Below are positions 12,566-25,215 of a DNA stretch of 64,000 nucleotides, in pieces. The stretch lies in the NCBI GenBank assembly GCA_039720395.1, contig CM077823.1, forward strand, positions 10,620,107-10,684,106, read 5' to 3'. How positions within the stretch are numbered: position 1 is the stretch's first letter; each line of letters begins with the position of its first letter. This DNA is from Liquidambar formosana (Eukaryota; Streptophyta; Magnoliopsida; Saxifragales; Altingiaceae). The notes beneath the pieces are model-generated. The model was given only the letters and a program-made list of their open reading frames with translations. It had not been told where the DNA came from and made no database searches. The position numbers and the translations under genes were made by a program.

Positions 12566-12839
12566 TTTCCCCATGTCTTATAGAACATTGTTTGATGATG
12601 GTTCAAAGACTTTTACTTATTTATATTTTTTCATATATAAGACGTGTTGGTACTCAAAAAGTTACCCCCTTAAATAAAAGTTGCAGTTCCATTGTTCCAT
12701 TTGTTTGTTTTTTAATATAAAATGTGAACTAACCCAATTTCTCATGTCTAAGCAATTCATTTTAAATACAAAATACTAATACATATCACATAGTTGGGTA
12801 TGAACCATACATATGAAACACAACGTCATCTTATGGGGT

Positions 12840-13860
12840 TGTGTTTTATCCTACAGCAGTTACATCATACCTCGTTTGTGTAACAAACTTTCTCTAGAAC
12901 AGTTACATCATTCAAGCTTACGTGTAACATTGTGCACGCATATTAGTTACATCACGCTACACACCATATTTGTGTAACAGTTACATCATTATAGTTGTGT
13001 AACATTTTAAGCATCACACCGATTATATCACTGTTTCATGCACCATTCATGCGTTACATACATTAATTACATCATTCAAGCAATCGTGCAACATAGTGCA
13101 TGCATAGTAGTTACATCATGCTGCACATCATATTTGTGTAATAGTTACATTATTACAGGTGTGTGACATTGTAAACAAGACAACAGTTGCATCACCAATG
13201 CATGCAACATTCATGTGTTGTATACACTAGTTACATCATATCGCATTTGTGTCACAACTTCATTACAAACTAGAAACATTGTGCAGCAATCTTTAACAAT
13301 TTACCACCTAACAATTGCATCCCTAATACACACCACATTCATGTAACAGTTTAATTGTAATTACTATTACATCACGTAACCACACCACATGAGTGTGACC
13401 TCGTACAGTTACACCATACAACCTACTAGTTCAGTTACCTAGAACTACAATGACACACAAATCTAACAGTCACATCTCTCTTGCACCATGTGACTATCAA
13501 TATACACACCATTAAGTCATATAAATGCTATATACGAATTAATTGTTATCCTGTCAAGTATTTACATTAACACAATTGTGTAACACTCGCACCCCTCTTG
13601 CACACCACATATGTGTAACAGGTTAAACCTTATTATAGCTACATCACTCAAATATACCCTATTCGTGTGGTATGATAATAGTTACATGATGTAACTAATA
13701 ACATCATGCCGTATTTGGATGACCACTTTATTTCAATTTAGTTACATCATGTAACTGTTAACAACTTGTTACAAACAACATTAGCATCACTGATGCACAC
13801 CACATTCCTGTAATAGTTCAAACCTCATTATAGTTACATCCCTTATGCACACCACATGTG
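12840..13860. repeat. GTTACATCA / TGTGTAACA repeat array
   Basis: About a kilobase in which AGTTACATCA-type words alternate with GTGTAACA and CACACCACAT words, dozens of times and loosely spaced 30-60 bp apart. It lies just 3' of the MULE2 transposase, exactly where the 1-440 array lies relative to MULE1. Looser copies (GTTACAAGTGTAACTG) recur in the introns of the Ulp1-like gene (18560-20900). Plausible role: a binding or structural array of the element. That role is inference. Confidence 0.75.
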
Positions 13861-14107
13861 TAGTCAACAATATTAACAGTCCACACAATTAATGAAACAC
13901 CATAACCTATATTTAACACAAATAAGTTAAACAAGTAACTGCGCTACCTAATATTCAAATAAATTTCAAAAAATTCAGCACAATAGGTCCATATACTTTC
14001 CCAAAAACACTTGAACATAGTTCGTTCAGGTAATTCATCTTGCTAAACGGCAAACATCCAGTCTACCATAAAAAAATAAGGCATAAATGCCACTAAAAAA
14101 TATCAGG

Positions 14108-14147
<40 letters not shown>
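14108..14147. repeat. Poly(A) tract
   Basis: An almost pure adenine run of about 37 bases, between the repeat array and the solo LTR. Confidence 0.9.
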
Positions 14148-14151
<4 letters not shown>

Positions 14152-15182
14152 ATGAAACCATCAAATATAAGTCAAAAATTCCATGTCACTGCACTATCCT
14201 AAACATAAGTGTCACACCCCATTTTTGCCACCTTAGCTAGGGTTTGTCATTTCATGTGTCTTTTTGTTTCCTTTTTGAGTCTAGTCTTTTGCATTGAGTT
14301 TCTAGGGTCCTAAGGATGATGTGTATGAATTTTGGTTCGGTTTGGAGTTGATCTTAAGGGCTAATAAGAACTTTGTGACTTGAGGGGCATAATCGTCCTT
14401 TAAGCCACAAACTTTCCATTTGACCTTGAAATGATCTCCAAGTTGCCAATTGGAGTTCATATAGTTGCATTTGAGGTATTTATGGGTTCAATTTGATGAA
14501 TTAAAGGTTCGGGATTAGAATGGCTCAACAAGGCTCAGGTTGGTTAAGAGACCTATTTCGGGTTAGCTCGAATTGGCTCATGATTTTCACTCGATGACTA
14601 CTCATTTGACCTTGATTAGTCTTAATTTCATCCCCAAATGTGTTTAAGGAGGTTGAATTTCGAATTAGAAAACATTCGGTGCGATCCTATGTGCATACCT
14701 AAGCTAAGCGATGGTGAGGCATAGCGGTTAACCGCCTTTGTAGGACCCAAACATGCAGCCATGGCTAGGGTTTCTTGCCCTCAAGTGACTCAAATTACAT
14801 TCCCTTTTGAAACACGGTCGTTTTGGCTTTCGTTTCGTCAAAATCGGAGTTGATTTGAGCCCTGAAACACATTTGGAAGTCGAAAGGGTCAAAATTGGGT
14901 TGAAGATGACATGGCCTCTGGTGACCACCCAAGCCTGGGCGGCTAGCCGCTTGGGCCCAGGCTGCTAGCCGCCCAGCCCCAGGTGGTCACCTGAGCCATT
15001 TTCCTTTTTTGAGTCTTGACGCGGCTTCCTTCCTATTTTCTCGGATTTGCTCGCCTCCAGCCGCCATTTAACCCTAATTTCAGCCCTATTTGACCTACTT
15101 GAGCCCCAAGGGAACCTCTAAGAGCCCTTGGATCAATATCTAGGGTTTTAATCCCAACCATTGAGGGTTTTCCCTCAAACCC

Positions 15183-15190
15183 TATAAATA
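15183..15190 (+). promoter_or_regulatory. Predicted LTR TATA box
   Basis: TATAAATA preceded by AACCC and followed by a C-rich run. It lies about 1 kb into the LTR, a usual U3/R spacing for a long LTR. Confidence 0.55.
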
Positions 15191-15445
15191 CCCCCTTATA
15201 CTTCAGCAATGAAGGCAATTTCTGAAGTGGGAGGCACATTGGAGGCTATGACAGCCATCCTTAGGGTAGTTTAACCTAAATTTTGAGTGAGAGAGTGAGA
15301 GAGAAAGCTTGAAGGAGGGCTGGAGCATTGCTTAAAGGCTTGAAGGAAGGAATTCCCAGCAGTACACAAGAGAAGGAGGACTCTCTACAGCAGCAACCAT
15401 AGGTATACCCTCTCTTCCCCTCTTCTCTCTTTTAAAGTTAGGGTT

Positions 15446-15990
15446 TTTGCATAGAATAGCATAACTTCATATTAAAGCTTGTGTCTTTATCATGTCTTGT
15501 TGCTTCTATTAGCTAGTATGCATATTTAGGATGATATTCATAGGCTGTTTAGTATGCTAGGATGTAATTTCATGTGATTTACTGCATGTTTGGGATTCTA
15601 GAGTTTCCTTAGTGCTGAAATTGGTTTTCTGCATGAAATAACTCTTTTGCATATTAAAGCTTGTGTCTTTATCATGTCTTGTTGCTTCTATTAGCTAGTA
15701 TGCATGTTTAGGATGATATTCATGGGCTGTTTAGTATGCTAGGATGTTATTCCATGTGATTTACTGCATGTTTGGGACTCTAGGGTTTCCTTAGTGCTGA
15801 AATTGGTTTTCTGCATGAAATAACTCCTTGGCATATTAAAGCTTACATTTTTATCGTATTTTGTTGTTTCTATTAGCTAGTATGCATGTTTAGGATAATA
15901 TTCATGGGCTGTTTAGTATGTTAGAGTGTTATTTCATGTAATTTTATGCACCATTGTGATTCTAGGTTTTCATTCATTGTTGTTTTAGGG
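15446..15990 (+). repeat. 182-bp tandem repeat inside the solo LTR
   Basis: Nearly three copies. The marker CATATTAAAGCTT recurs at 15468, 15650 and 15832, an exact 182-bp period. The third copy is more diverged and fades near 15990. Confidence 0.9.
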
Positions 15991-17479
15991 AAGTTGCATA
16001 TAGCATGATAGCTTAGGATTTCTCTTTAGTTTTTCTTCATAGTTGCTGCATATGTGTTGCATATTGGATAACTATGATGTTTTTGCATCCATATTAGTTG
16101 ATTTTAGGGATTTTTGCATGTCATTGCATATAAGGCTGGATTAGGGTTTAGTTAGCTTATGATTCATGTTGTTTGCATGACTTGTGGTTGATTTTAAGCC
16201 TTATTTCAGTTCTGTCCAGATTTGTCCATTGTCCTTATTGCCATATTTTGAGCATGAGTTAGCCTATGTTTAAGCATGATGATTGCTTGATTGGAACCTA
16301 GCTTGGTTGGTTGGTATTTTTGGTATGTTTTGCATGCAAATTGCAGGTGCTTGACAGGTACAACAGGTGCAACTACCCCAACAATGTGGGGTGGTTATTT
16401 TGACTATTGCGAGATGAAATCTTGCAAATAAGATAATTACCTTATGCAATAGGGTGGTTATTTTGACAGGTTGCTTTTGCCTAAAGGTAAGTAGGGTATG
16501 AGGGTGCCCCAATTCACCTTTCTTTCCTTTCCTTGAAACTTTCCCTTTCTCCCTTCCAAGGGTTATTTCCTAATAGGGGAATATGGTAATTCCTATAGTA
16601 TCCTTTCATAAAAATACCTTTTAAATCAAAGTTTCCATTTTTATCAAATTCTATATTTACTAAAGATCTTTTGAAGAATCATTTATTTTTGGAAACTTAC
16701 CATGTTTTACTTGAAAAGAAACTTAGGGTTTACCATAGGCCTCTATTAGGTTATAACCCTATTCCCTTTCGAACTACGTGGACTTTGATCCATGTATTTC
16801 CATACATGGTACGTAGGCGCTCTTCGTAAGGTTCAAGTCCGCCCTAGGATACTAAGTATCCTAGGTTTTCCTTTCCCTCTTTCTTTTTTCTGTTTTTCTT
16901 TGATTTACTTGATTATATGGATGAATGAATGAATGATATGCATGCTGTCTTGTGATGATAATTGTTAGTTGATGTGTGATTAAGACTTTGATTTAGCCCA
17001 ATTAAATTAAGAGACCATTTAGGGCGATATGGTTGCCTATAGGCTTTGCCTAGAACCTTCCCATATCGTAACTTAGCCTCCGAATCCCCGGTTTCTTCGG
17101 TTTCCAAAAGATCTTTTGCCTTACCATTTTTAAACATGGAGTCATTCTTTTGTTTTCCTAAAACAAAACTGCTTTTTAGGGTTTTCCTTGTTTCCTTTAA
17201 AAAATAAGGTGGTGACTCCGTTTTCTTTTTCAAACCTAAGGCCTATCTTCTTTTAACCCCCATTTGTGTGGGCCCGCTTTCCGGGGTCCACAATAGGCGC
17301 CTTTATAAAACATGGCACCATTGCTAAACATAAAATCCCAAAAAATCGTGGACCAAACACCAAAAAGATCATCCAAAATGATGCATATAGTCTCAAAACA
17401 ATCATTGTTTGTGGCGCTTCAATGAATTTGTTTGCCTTCAGGATCTCTTGTCACAACAAGATAACGGTCCGTGGTGTAA

Positions 17480-20400
17480 AAAATCCTACACCATTTTCTT
17501 TCACATTAGTAGACAATTGTGCCTACGAAAGTCCATCTCTACATCAAGTGTGTTGAGATGGTAAACATCAGATAGCAAACCACCACTCCGCACTCCACAC
17601 TGTACAAAACAGTTATTTGTCAGTTCAAATTTAAACCATTGCAGTGCGTATCGTATAATTTGATTTGGTACATAATGCACTATGATTTAACTGTTCATAT
17701 TAAAACAACTATAATTCATAGTTTTAAGCAAACATACGATCCCTTTGGTTGTTATGGACAATCCTCAGGCACCAAATCCAAAGTCCTGTCTTGTGTTTCT
17801 GCCACATACCCAACCTCACGTTGTTTCCTATCCAAGAAATCTTCAATATATTTTTTTATGCCAAATGATACTTTATTATTACCAATACATACCCATAATG
17901 TAACTAATTTAATAAAATTATACCTTTTTATTAAGGTATTTACAGTTATATCAACTATTAAATAATGGGAAACAATGTATCAAGTTTTACTATAATCTCT
18001 GCATCCTCTAGATGATAATCCCTATTTGGCAAATGGGGTCGTAAGGAATTGTAGTGCTTTCATATTCCTTCATGCGTGTCAAACACCAACAAAGTCCAGT
18101 GGTCTAGAGTTTTACGCTTGCCAGGTGAGTTCATTGGAAACATCATGTATCTATGAGTTTTGCATGCATCAACAAGAAGATCATCAATGAGTTCCCTCTT
18201 TAGAGCAGCTATTGCATCTTTGTAGCCTTTCATTAGTGTCTGTTAAATCATAAAGCATAACATATTCCATTAGTACGACTTGTATGTCATCAATATAACA
18301 TGGTCTAATATTGTAGTAAAAGAACGAAATATTACCCAACACAGTGAAGTAAAAACGAAGGCAGTGTCTATATCTACCACAGGCATGGACCTCCTTTTCA
18401 TTTTGTGTTCTTCTGCCTTCCTCATAAGTTTTTCCATTAGTATTTCCCCATAAGCATCAATCATCTAAAATGGTCAGTGTGGTTTGTAACAAAATAATGC
18501 ATATTGCCATTTTTTATACTAAGCTATAATCTCCATTACAACATCGTTTGTGAACTTAAATTCAAAATAGTTACAAGTGTAACTGTAAACTGTAGTCTTG
18601 ACTACATGTTAACCGTCATAAAACATGAAAAGTGGTAGTCTTGATTAGATGTTACTAAGTGGATTTGCTAATGGCTGTTAATAAATGAAACTACAACCCT
18701 ATATACACACACATAGAGAAATGGGCAAGGTTCATGGGAATTTCCTAGTGTCCCACACCTTCAAACGTGCAAACTTTCTAATTTTCATATTATCTTTTAC
18801 CTTCTAAAATGAATGCAGTTACGTATCTAGTAAACAAGTTTCAAAGTATAAACAAAGTGTATTTTCATTATCAAGGCCATAACAAAAATAGTTACAAGTG
18901 TAACTGTTCTTGTAACTATTAACTAATTTGGTAATTTTTTTGAATAGATAGAACTAACAAAATGTGTAAAGCATGCATAAATATACACTACTATGCTCTT
19001 GGTGCCAAACCCCCATAATTATAATACTTACATTGCTCTCGATTTGCTCCATAGTCAAAATCTTCTCCACATCTTTCAAATCTATCCATGCCCCTTTTGA
19101 TTTACCAGCATATACAATTGCACTACACATTTACATTACATGTGGGATGTTATAATAAATTTCAAATCATTTCATATAGGGTATAAAATTTTTTAAAAAA
19201 AAAACACGCATTATTATTTTATCATAATGTAATAAATGTCAATACCAACACATAATGTCACTAATAAAACTAGCATATAAATATTAAATTGCCAAACATT
19301 ATAACAACACATTTAGATGTATACAACACATATTACATTCTCATAATAGTTTGTAAGAATTACCTAGGGTACAATTCACAATTGTATTGTGTTTAGCACA
19401 TAGTTACATTGTAACTAATGCAAATTTAGAGCAAACTTTTTTACATCCAAACCACACATTAGTCGCATGTTCATTACAAAAAATCAAATTTGTAATGTTA
19501 CAATAAAATAGTTACAATACTACAAACACATAGTTAAATGAGTGACGTGTATGATGGGAAATTAATAAAGCATGCGCACTAGTATTTTATCATAAAGTAA
19601 TAAACACATACCATGGATTTGAATTCTTCAAATTATCCAAGAATGTCACATCCTCAACATTCATAAGTTTACCAACATCACCTAAATTCTTGCAACTTTT
19701 AAACTTCTTGTTGGTTACTTTAGGTTGCTGGTCATCACTTTCTTCAAAATCAGTGTCATCACACTTCTCCTTCCCTTTACAACTCCTTTTGCATTGTTGC
19801 TTTTGAGCAACCAAAATGTCAACTTTTTTCTCCTTCCTAACTTTTGCTGGCTATCTTTTCTTTTCATAAGTGAAATCTTTTAACCTTTTTTTAGTTTTAG
19901 TCTGTGCTTTCATTCGAGTAATCATTGACCATTCAACTATTTTCAAACAGACTCCCGGTGTTACTCTATCATGTAAACAGCCCCCATTAGTTTCCTCAAC
20001 TTGTCCAGTAGGTGTCCCACCCACATCCAATTGTTGTAGCCGTCTACTCAGCTTCCCATTAGTAGTCTTCAGAACATCAATTTTAGCATCTTTTGCTATC
20101 AATTGCTACATAATTACTTTCAAGTTTCCAATGATAGCACTTTTCTCAATTTGTTTCTTTATCCTATGATCAATCTTAACACTAAATTTTGAAATTTCAA
20201 CATTTTGTTTAACAAGATAAATGCTTTGCGCCTCCAACTCACTCACTTTTCTTTTTAACATTGACAACTCGGCATGCTCTTTGTTTCCATGCATTTCATT
20301 TTTACTCGCACTAAGGTCCACCAACTCAGGCACTCCATCCCTAAAATACTGGGTCACTTGATGAACTTTATGCGATATGTTTTCATCCTCTTGCATCCCA

Positions 20401-20988
20401 ATTTCGGCGCTTAGCTCTATGATTTCTTGGTTTTTAGTACCACAATTTTTTTGTAACACATTAACAGTGGCTTCTAAACTACGAATCTTATCTTCATAGT
20501 CAACTTTCATCTTTTCCATAATTTGGGCATGGAACAAATCCATGGCACTTTTGTTGAACTCATCATCTAACTCCTCCTTCAACACCTACATGAAAAAGTT
20601 GCATTTTAGGCATGTTGGTTAGTTACATCCATATTTGAAATAAAAAAGAATAATTACAAAACATATTGTTATTCTCAAAACATATTAGGCATGTTAGTTT
20701 AATGCATGAGCTGCTGCATTACACTATATGCAAAATTAAGTAATATCAAGTAACTGATATAGAATATTGAATACTTGCATCCACTGCATACAACATTCAC
20801 ACCGACTTCATTGCCACCCCATCTTAGTTATAGTTACATTGTAAAATATGTGCACTACGTACAAAAGTATTTGACAGTTACTACAAATAACCACTTGAAA
20901 GGCAAAGTTAAACATTATGAATTTTGTTCGTTGTTTTAATTAAAAACAAAATTACCCCTCTGAAAAAATCATGTTTAATAGCATTACA

Positions 20989-21021
<33 letters not shown>

Positions 21022-22600
21022 ATCAATACTACCATCTTATACTTACATCTTCCTTTTGTGTTTGATGCTGCATTTTGCATTGCTCCTTGCCCTCGGTATC
21101 TTCTCCACTGTCCACATCATCACCCAAATTCAATTTCAAAGAAAAAAAATGCCCAAACGTTCATCCAAATCCTCATAACACCCTTCCCCCACCACTTCAG
21201 GAACCCTTTCACTGCAAGATTCTTCAGGTTCAACCACGTTCCCTACGGTTTCTTCATCATTTTTTGGACTTAATTCATTGTTTCCCAGTGTGTCACAATT
21301 TCTGCAATCAGTCCCAAACATGCCTGCTTCTATTTCATTCAACTGAAGCTTGCCATCATTTACCTACAAATGTTTCAAACTATTACTTGTATAATCCAAA
21401 TTTAAATGAAATGTATACACATAATTCCCTTAAAATAGTTACTTGCATATAAATAGTATTAATTGGGAAATGAAACATTAAAATTTATATACAATAGTTT
21501 ATGCTTACTAAAGTAACAAAAAAACACTAATATAACATTTTTTTATTTATTATAACTTTAAGCTTTTTAACAACCTACTATACTTATGTATACTGACCTC
21601 ATCGGCTACTATTAATCGTATGGCTTTATCCTTTAAAGCCATGGCAAGTTTACCAAGGTGTCATTTCACAAATCTGGGACATGTCTATTTCCCATCACAT
21701 TCTATTATTGTCAAGTGTTCACATAGCCAAAACGGTATCATTCAACAAAAAAAGAAAAGAAAAGTAGTTAACACCATAAACAAACAAATAGAGCTACAAA
21801 GGTAATCAATCGAATAGGTAACATACCAACAATGTTATTACACAACCAGTGACATCCTCAGGTTTGCCAATGTTTTCTTCAATAGACAATATCAGTGTCA
21901 TCCATATCACTTTAGGCCATCTATATTCCTTTGCCCTATCTAAGTCTTCAACATACTTGAGGATGCTCCACCCAATCGTATAACCCTTTATAGGAAAAAA
22001 AAGAGTAACACACAAATGCAACATCAGAAGCCTAGCCAAATCCTCAAAATCAACAACTCTATTGCCTTGGGTAGCTTTCACTACTTCTTTCTCAATCAGC
22101 GATCTGGATATTCTGTTTTCATTTTGAAATCTCCTCAAAACAAATGGAGTTAATGGATTCTTTGTAGGACTAAAAGTTATGTCCTCTTGGTTGTTGGAAT
22201 ACCAAATATCACAGAAATGTCATTGCTCACAAAAGGTATTCGCTTGCCACCAATCAAAAACTTTTTTCTCCTAAGATCGAAACAATGCAACACCTCAATG
22301 ACATAATCATCACATTTTCTAGTGGCAATAGAATGCAATTTATTAGAAATGAAAGCATAAAAAATGCACCAAAATGGTGTTTTCTTCAACACCAAAATGT
22401 GGCCTTTATGTAACTTCAACTTGCTAATTAGGCTGCCAATTGAACACAAATTCAACCTGAACTAAATTTTGTGTCGTCCATGAACTCGTCGTGCTGTCAC
22501 CAAGTCTTTTTCCTTTTTGATTAGCTTCTTCATAGACGAGCACTCATCTTTCACTTTGTTGACTTCTCGTGTATATGAATTTTTCCTACCAGTCTCTATT
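17480..22600 (-). pseudogene. Ulp1-like (C48 cysteine protease) gene carried by MULE2, broken
   Basis: Multi-exon minus-strand remnant. From its N-terminus: a basic segment (about 22590-22480, with YTREVNKVKDECSS); a conserved module with TPFWCIF and FGIPTTKR (22455-22177) continuing in ARLLMLHLCVTLFFP (22138-21806), as in plant Ulp1-transposon proteins; an acidic linker (21342-21136); a coiled-coil and lysine-rich middle (20585-19590); then the protease. Protease traces are IDAYGEILM (18464-), KTLDHWTLLVFDTHEG (about 18110-18060) with the catalytic-type His, KHYNSLRP just after an in-frame TGA where Trp is expected, and SVECGVVVCYLM (about 17590-17550) with the Cys. Stops and frame changes make it non-functional as read. 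Introns carry GTTACA-type words. C48 enzymes remove SUMO or related peptides. In MULEs the role is unknown. Confidence 0.75.
20991..21019. repeat. Poly(A) tract
   Basis: Adenine run of nearly 30 bases in an intron of the Ulp1-like pseudogene. Confidence 0.9.
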
Positions 22601-22887
22601 CAAAGAGGAAAAAAAAAAAAAAAAGAGGTAACTTAAGATACAAAAAACATTACATTGATAATGTCACCAAATCGAACCCAATAATCCTAATATACACTAC
22701 ATATAGATATATTACAATGAGACATAAATCCATAATGTTACTAACAATACTAGCATGTAACCATTAAAATGACAAATACCACCGCATGACATATCAGGAT
22801 AAATCACAAAAGGATAATAATCCAGCAAATACATCTCACCAAGTATTTCCCTTCTAATATAACCCAGGGGGGTTTTTTTTACTATAG

Positions 22888-23200
22888 GTGAACAGTAAAG
22901 GGCCTATATGGATCAACTCTCGGTTTTCCTCTCTTTTTTTTTTTTTTCCCCCATTTTCTTCCCTCCCATTACAGCACACCCACCCGTCTTCTCCCCTGTT
23001 TTTCTCTGAACCATACATCCTCCTCTCTCTCATCTTCTCCCATCTTTTCTCTTCAAAGCCATATTCAAATTTCAAATTTCACTCCACTTCTCTCTCACTT
23101 GCACACGCACTATCTCTTTCTCTGTTTGCGCTCACTCACATGCACACACTCTCTCTCTGTTTGCTAGTGCCAATGGGGTTCCTCTGTTATTGTGTCATGG
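22888..23200 (+). other. Pyrimidine-rich leader-like stretch
   Basis: Long CT-rich sequence (CTCTCTC, TTCTTCCC) typical of plant 5' leaders. A second CT-rich stretch occurs at 25790-25945. No protein family is recognisable. These could be leader exons for the Helitron gene downstream, but that is inference. Confidence 0.35.
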
Positions 23201-23269
23201 ACTCAAGGTATAGTCATTCAAATTTGATTTTTTCTCTCACATTTTTCACTTTCACTTTGAGTTTAGTGA

Positions 23270-24150
23270 GATTCATGTGTTTACCAGTAAAGAGATTTGG
23301 GTGGGTTAGAAGACATATTCAACGTAGGGTTTCTCATTTTATCTTAGTTTCATGGGATCCCTGTGTTCTTTTTTTAGGGTTTCAATTACCAGTAAAGAGA
23401 TTTGGGTGGTTTCAACCGAGGGTTTCTGCTACTTTCCTTTTAGCTACCTTCGTCTATTTTTTTTTTTTTTTTTTTTTTGCTTCCAAAATTTCAATTGTCA
23501 GGTATGGGTTATGGGTTTCAATTACCAGTGAAGAGATTTGGGTAGGGTTTCTGCTATGTTCCTTTTAGCTACCTTCGTCTAATTTTTTTTTTCTTCCAAA
23601 ATTTCAATTGTCAGGTATATTGAAAAGGGAAATGTTAATGATATGTCATAAGGTGAGAGAAGAAATGTTTTTTCTTATAATAAGTGTTTTCTTTTTAAAT
23701 TAGAAATTCAAGTTGATGTAGATTGTAACTTCATTAGTTCTCTTAGACTCTAATGCTTTGTTTTTTTTTTTTTTTTTTTTTCCCCCAAAATTTCAATTGT
23801 CAAGTATATTGAAGAGGGAAATGTTAATGATATGTCATAAGGTGAGAGAAGAAGTGTTTTTTCTTATAATAAGTGTTTTCTTTTTAAATTAGAAATTCAA
23901 GTTGATGTAGATTGTAACTTCATTAGTTCTCTTAGACTCTAATGCTTTGTTTTTTTTTTTTTTTTTTTTTCCCAAAATTTCAATTGTCAGGTATATTGAA
24001 AAGGGAATTGTTAATGATATCTCATAAGGTGAGAGAAGAAGTGTTTTTTCTTATAATAAGTGTTTTCTTTTTAAACTAGAAATTCATGTTAATGTAGATT
24101 GTAACTTCATTAGTTCCCTTAGACTCTAATGCTCTGTCTTTAAGAGTGTA
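23270..24150 (+). repeat. Tandem repeat array, unit about 188 bp
   Basis: Units start with CCAAAATTTCAATTGTCAGG at about 23596, 23786 and 23973 (with a partial one at 23484), each preceded by a long T run of 10-23 bases. A shorter word, TTACCAGTAAAGAGATTTGG, also recurs at about 23281, 23388 and 23524 together with TTTTAGCTACCTTCGTCTA. Confidence 0.9.
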
Positions 24151-24255
24151 ATTATTCAGATTACTTATTGAATATATTGCATAAATTGGTTGGGTTATAG
24201 CAATAAAATTCAATAAATATTTTGAGTTTTTGATTTTTGTGTTCTTATTCTTCTC

Positions 24256-24720
24256 ATTGAACATATTGCCTAAATTGGTTGAACTATATCAAGAGAGGTC
24301 AATAGATTTTTTGAGTTGTTCAATGTCAGTTTTTATTGCTGTAAATGTCAGTTACATGCTAACAATTATTTGAATTTCTCTATTTTTTCTCAATCAATTT
24401 TTACTTATCATTGAACATGTTGCCTAAATTGGTTGAGCTATATCAAGAGAGGTCAATAGATTTTTTGAGTTGTTCAATGTTGGTTTTTATTGTTGTAAAT
24501 GTCAGTTACATGCTAACATTGATTTAAATTTCTCTATTTTTTCTCAATCAATTTTTACTTCTCATTGAACATGCTGCCTAAATTGGTTGAGCTATATCAA
24601 GAGAGGTCAATAGATTTTTTGAGTCGTTCAATGTCAGTTTTTATTACTGTGAATGTCAGTTACATGCTCAGTTACATGCTAACATTGATTTGAATTTCTC
24701 TATTTTTTCTCAATCAATTT
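24256..24720 (+). repeat. Tandem repeat array, unit 154 bp
   Basis: Three copies marked by ATTGAACAT at 24256, 24410 and 24564, each with TAAATTGGTTGA, GAGGTCAATAGATTTTTTGA and CAGTTACATGCTAACA. A partial fourth copy lies at about 24908-25027. Confidence 0.9.
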
Positions 24721-25200
24721 TTAAAATTCCATTTTGGTGTTTTTATTGTTGTGAATATCAGCACTTACATTCATATCAGTTCTCAAGGGCTTCCTTCTTC
24801 CATTATTATTGATAAAAGAAGAGTATATTATGGCAGGATCTCCACTAAAAATATTTTCGGACTTTATTGCACCTACGGCGCCATAAGGTATGAAAAAAAA
24901 TTGATATGAGAAGTCAATAGATTTTTTGAGTTGTTCAATGTCAGTTTTTATTACTATGAATGTCAGTTGCATGCTCAGTTACATGCTAACATTGATTTGA
25001 ATTTCTCTATTTTTTTCTCAATCAATTTTTAAAATTCCATTTTGGTGTTTTTATTGTTGTGAGTATCAGCACTTACATCCATTTCAGTTCTTAAGGGCTT
25101 CCTTCTTCCATCATTATTGATAAAAGAAGAGTATATTATTGCAGAATCTCTACTAAAAAGATTTTTGGACTTTGTTGCACCTACAGCGCCATAAGGTATG
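24721..25200 (+). repeat. Higher-order duplication, period 308 bp
   Basis: TTAAAATTCCATTTTGGTG starts both copies (24721 and 25029). The shared block runs to CGCCATAAGGTATG. The spacer between the copies is a partial unit of the preceding 154-bp array, so one repeat class is embedded in another. Confidence 0.85.
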
Positions 25201-25215
25201 AAAAAAAATTTGATT

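Larger units (their letters stand above)
14210..17292 (+). mobile_element. Solo LTR (about 3.1 kb, probably Ty3/gypsy)
   Basis: Begins TGTCACACCCCATTTTTGCC and ends GGGGTCCACA, so it has TG..CA ends. It is flanked by ATAAG (14205-14209) and ATAGG (17293-17297), a 5-bp target duplication with one change. No internal gag/pol and no second LTR are present, which fits LTR-LTR recombination. A TATA box (TATAAATA, 15183-15190) is followed by a GA-rich transcribed-leader-like region, as expected of a promoter in U3. The terminal words resemble large Ty3/gypsy LTRs of the Tat/Ogre kind, but the lineage is a guess. It interrupts MULE2. Confidence 0.8.
9033..22600. mobile_element. MULE2: decayed, Ulp1-carrying Mutator-like element
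   Basis: The left edge GGGAAATTGGCCAAAAGTAC at 9033 matches the 5' edge of MULE1. Inside, in order: the shared leader segment, a broken transposase on plus (9868-12565), a GTTACAT repeat array (12840-13860), a solo LTR that inserted later (14210-17292), and a broken Ulp1-like gene on minus (17480-22600). A convergent transposase and Ulp1-like gene is the known layout of KAONASHI-type MULEs. I did not find a right-hand terminus matching the left one, which is expected if this family lacks TIRs but also means the right limit is only the end of the Ulp1-like gene. Confidence 0.6.

Noticed and set aside
17281..17292. Taking 12677-22600 as an uninterrupted MULE internal region
   Set aside because: TG..CA ends and a near-perfect 5-bp duplication show that 14210-17292 is a later LTR insertion.
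23281..23545. CRISPR-like or regulatory array from recurring TTACCAGTAAAGAGATTTGG
   Set aside because: Only three copies with unequal spacing in a plant tandem duplication. No features of a CRISPR array.
22888..23568. A 226-codon plus-strand ORF
   Set aside because: It runs through CT-rich and poly(T) repeats, and its only repeated peptide comes from tandem DNA repeats. No sign of selection.
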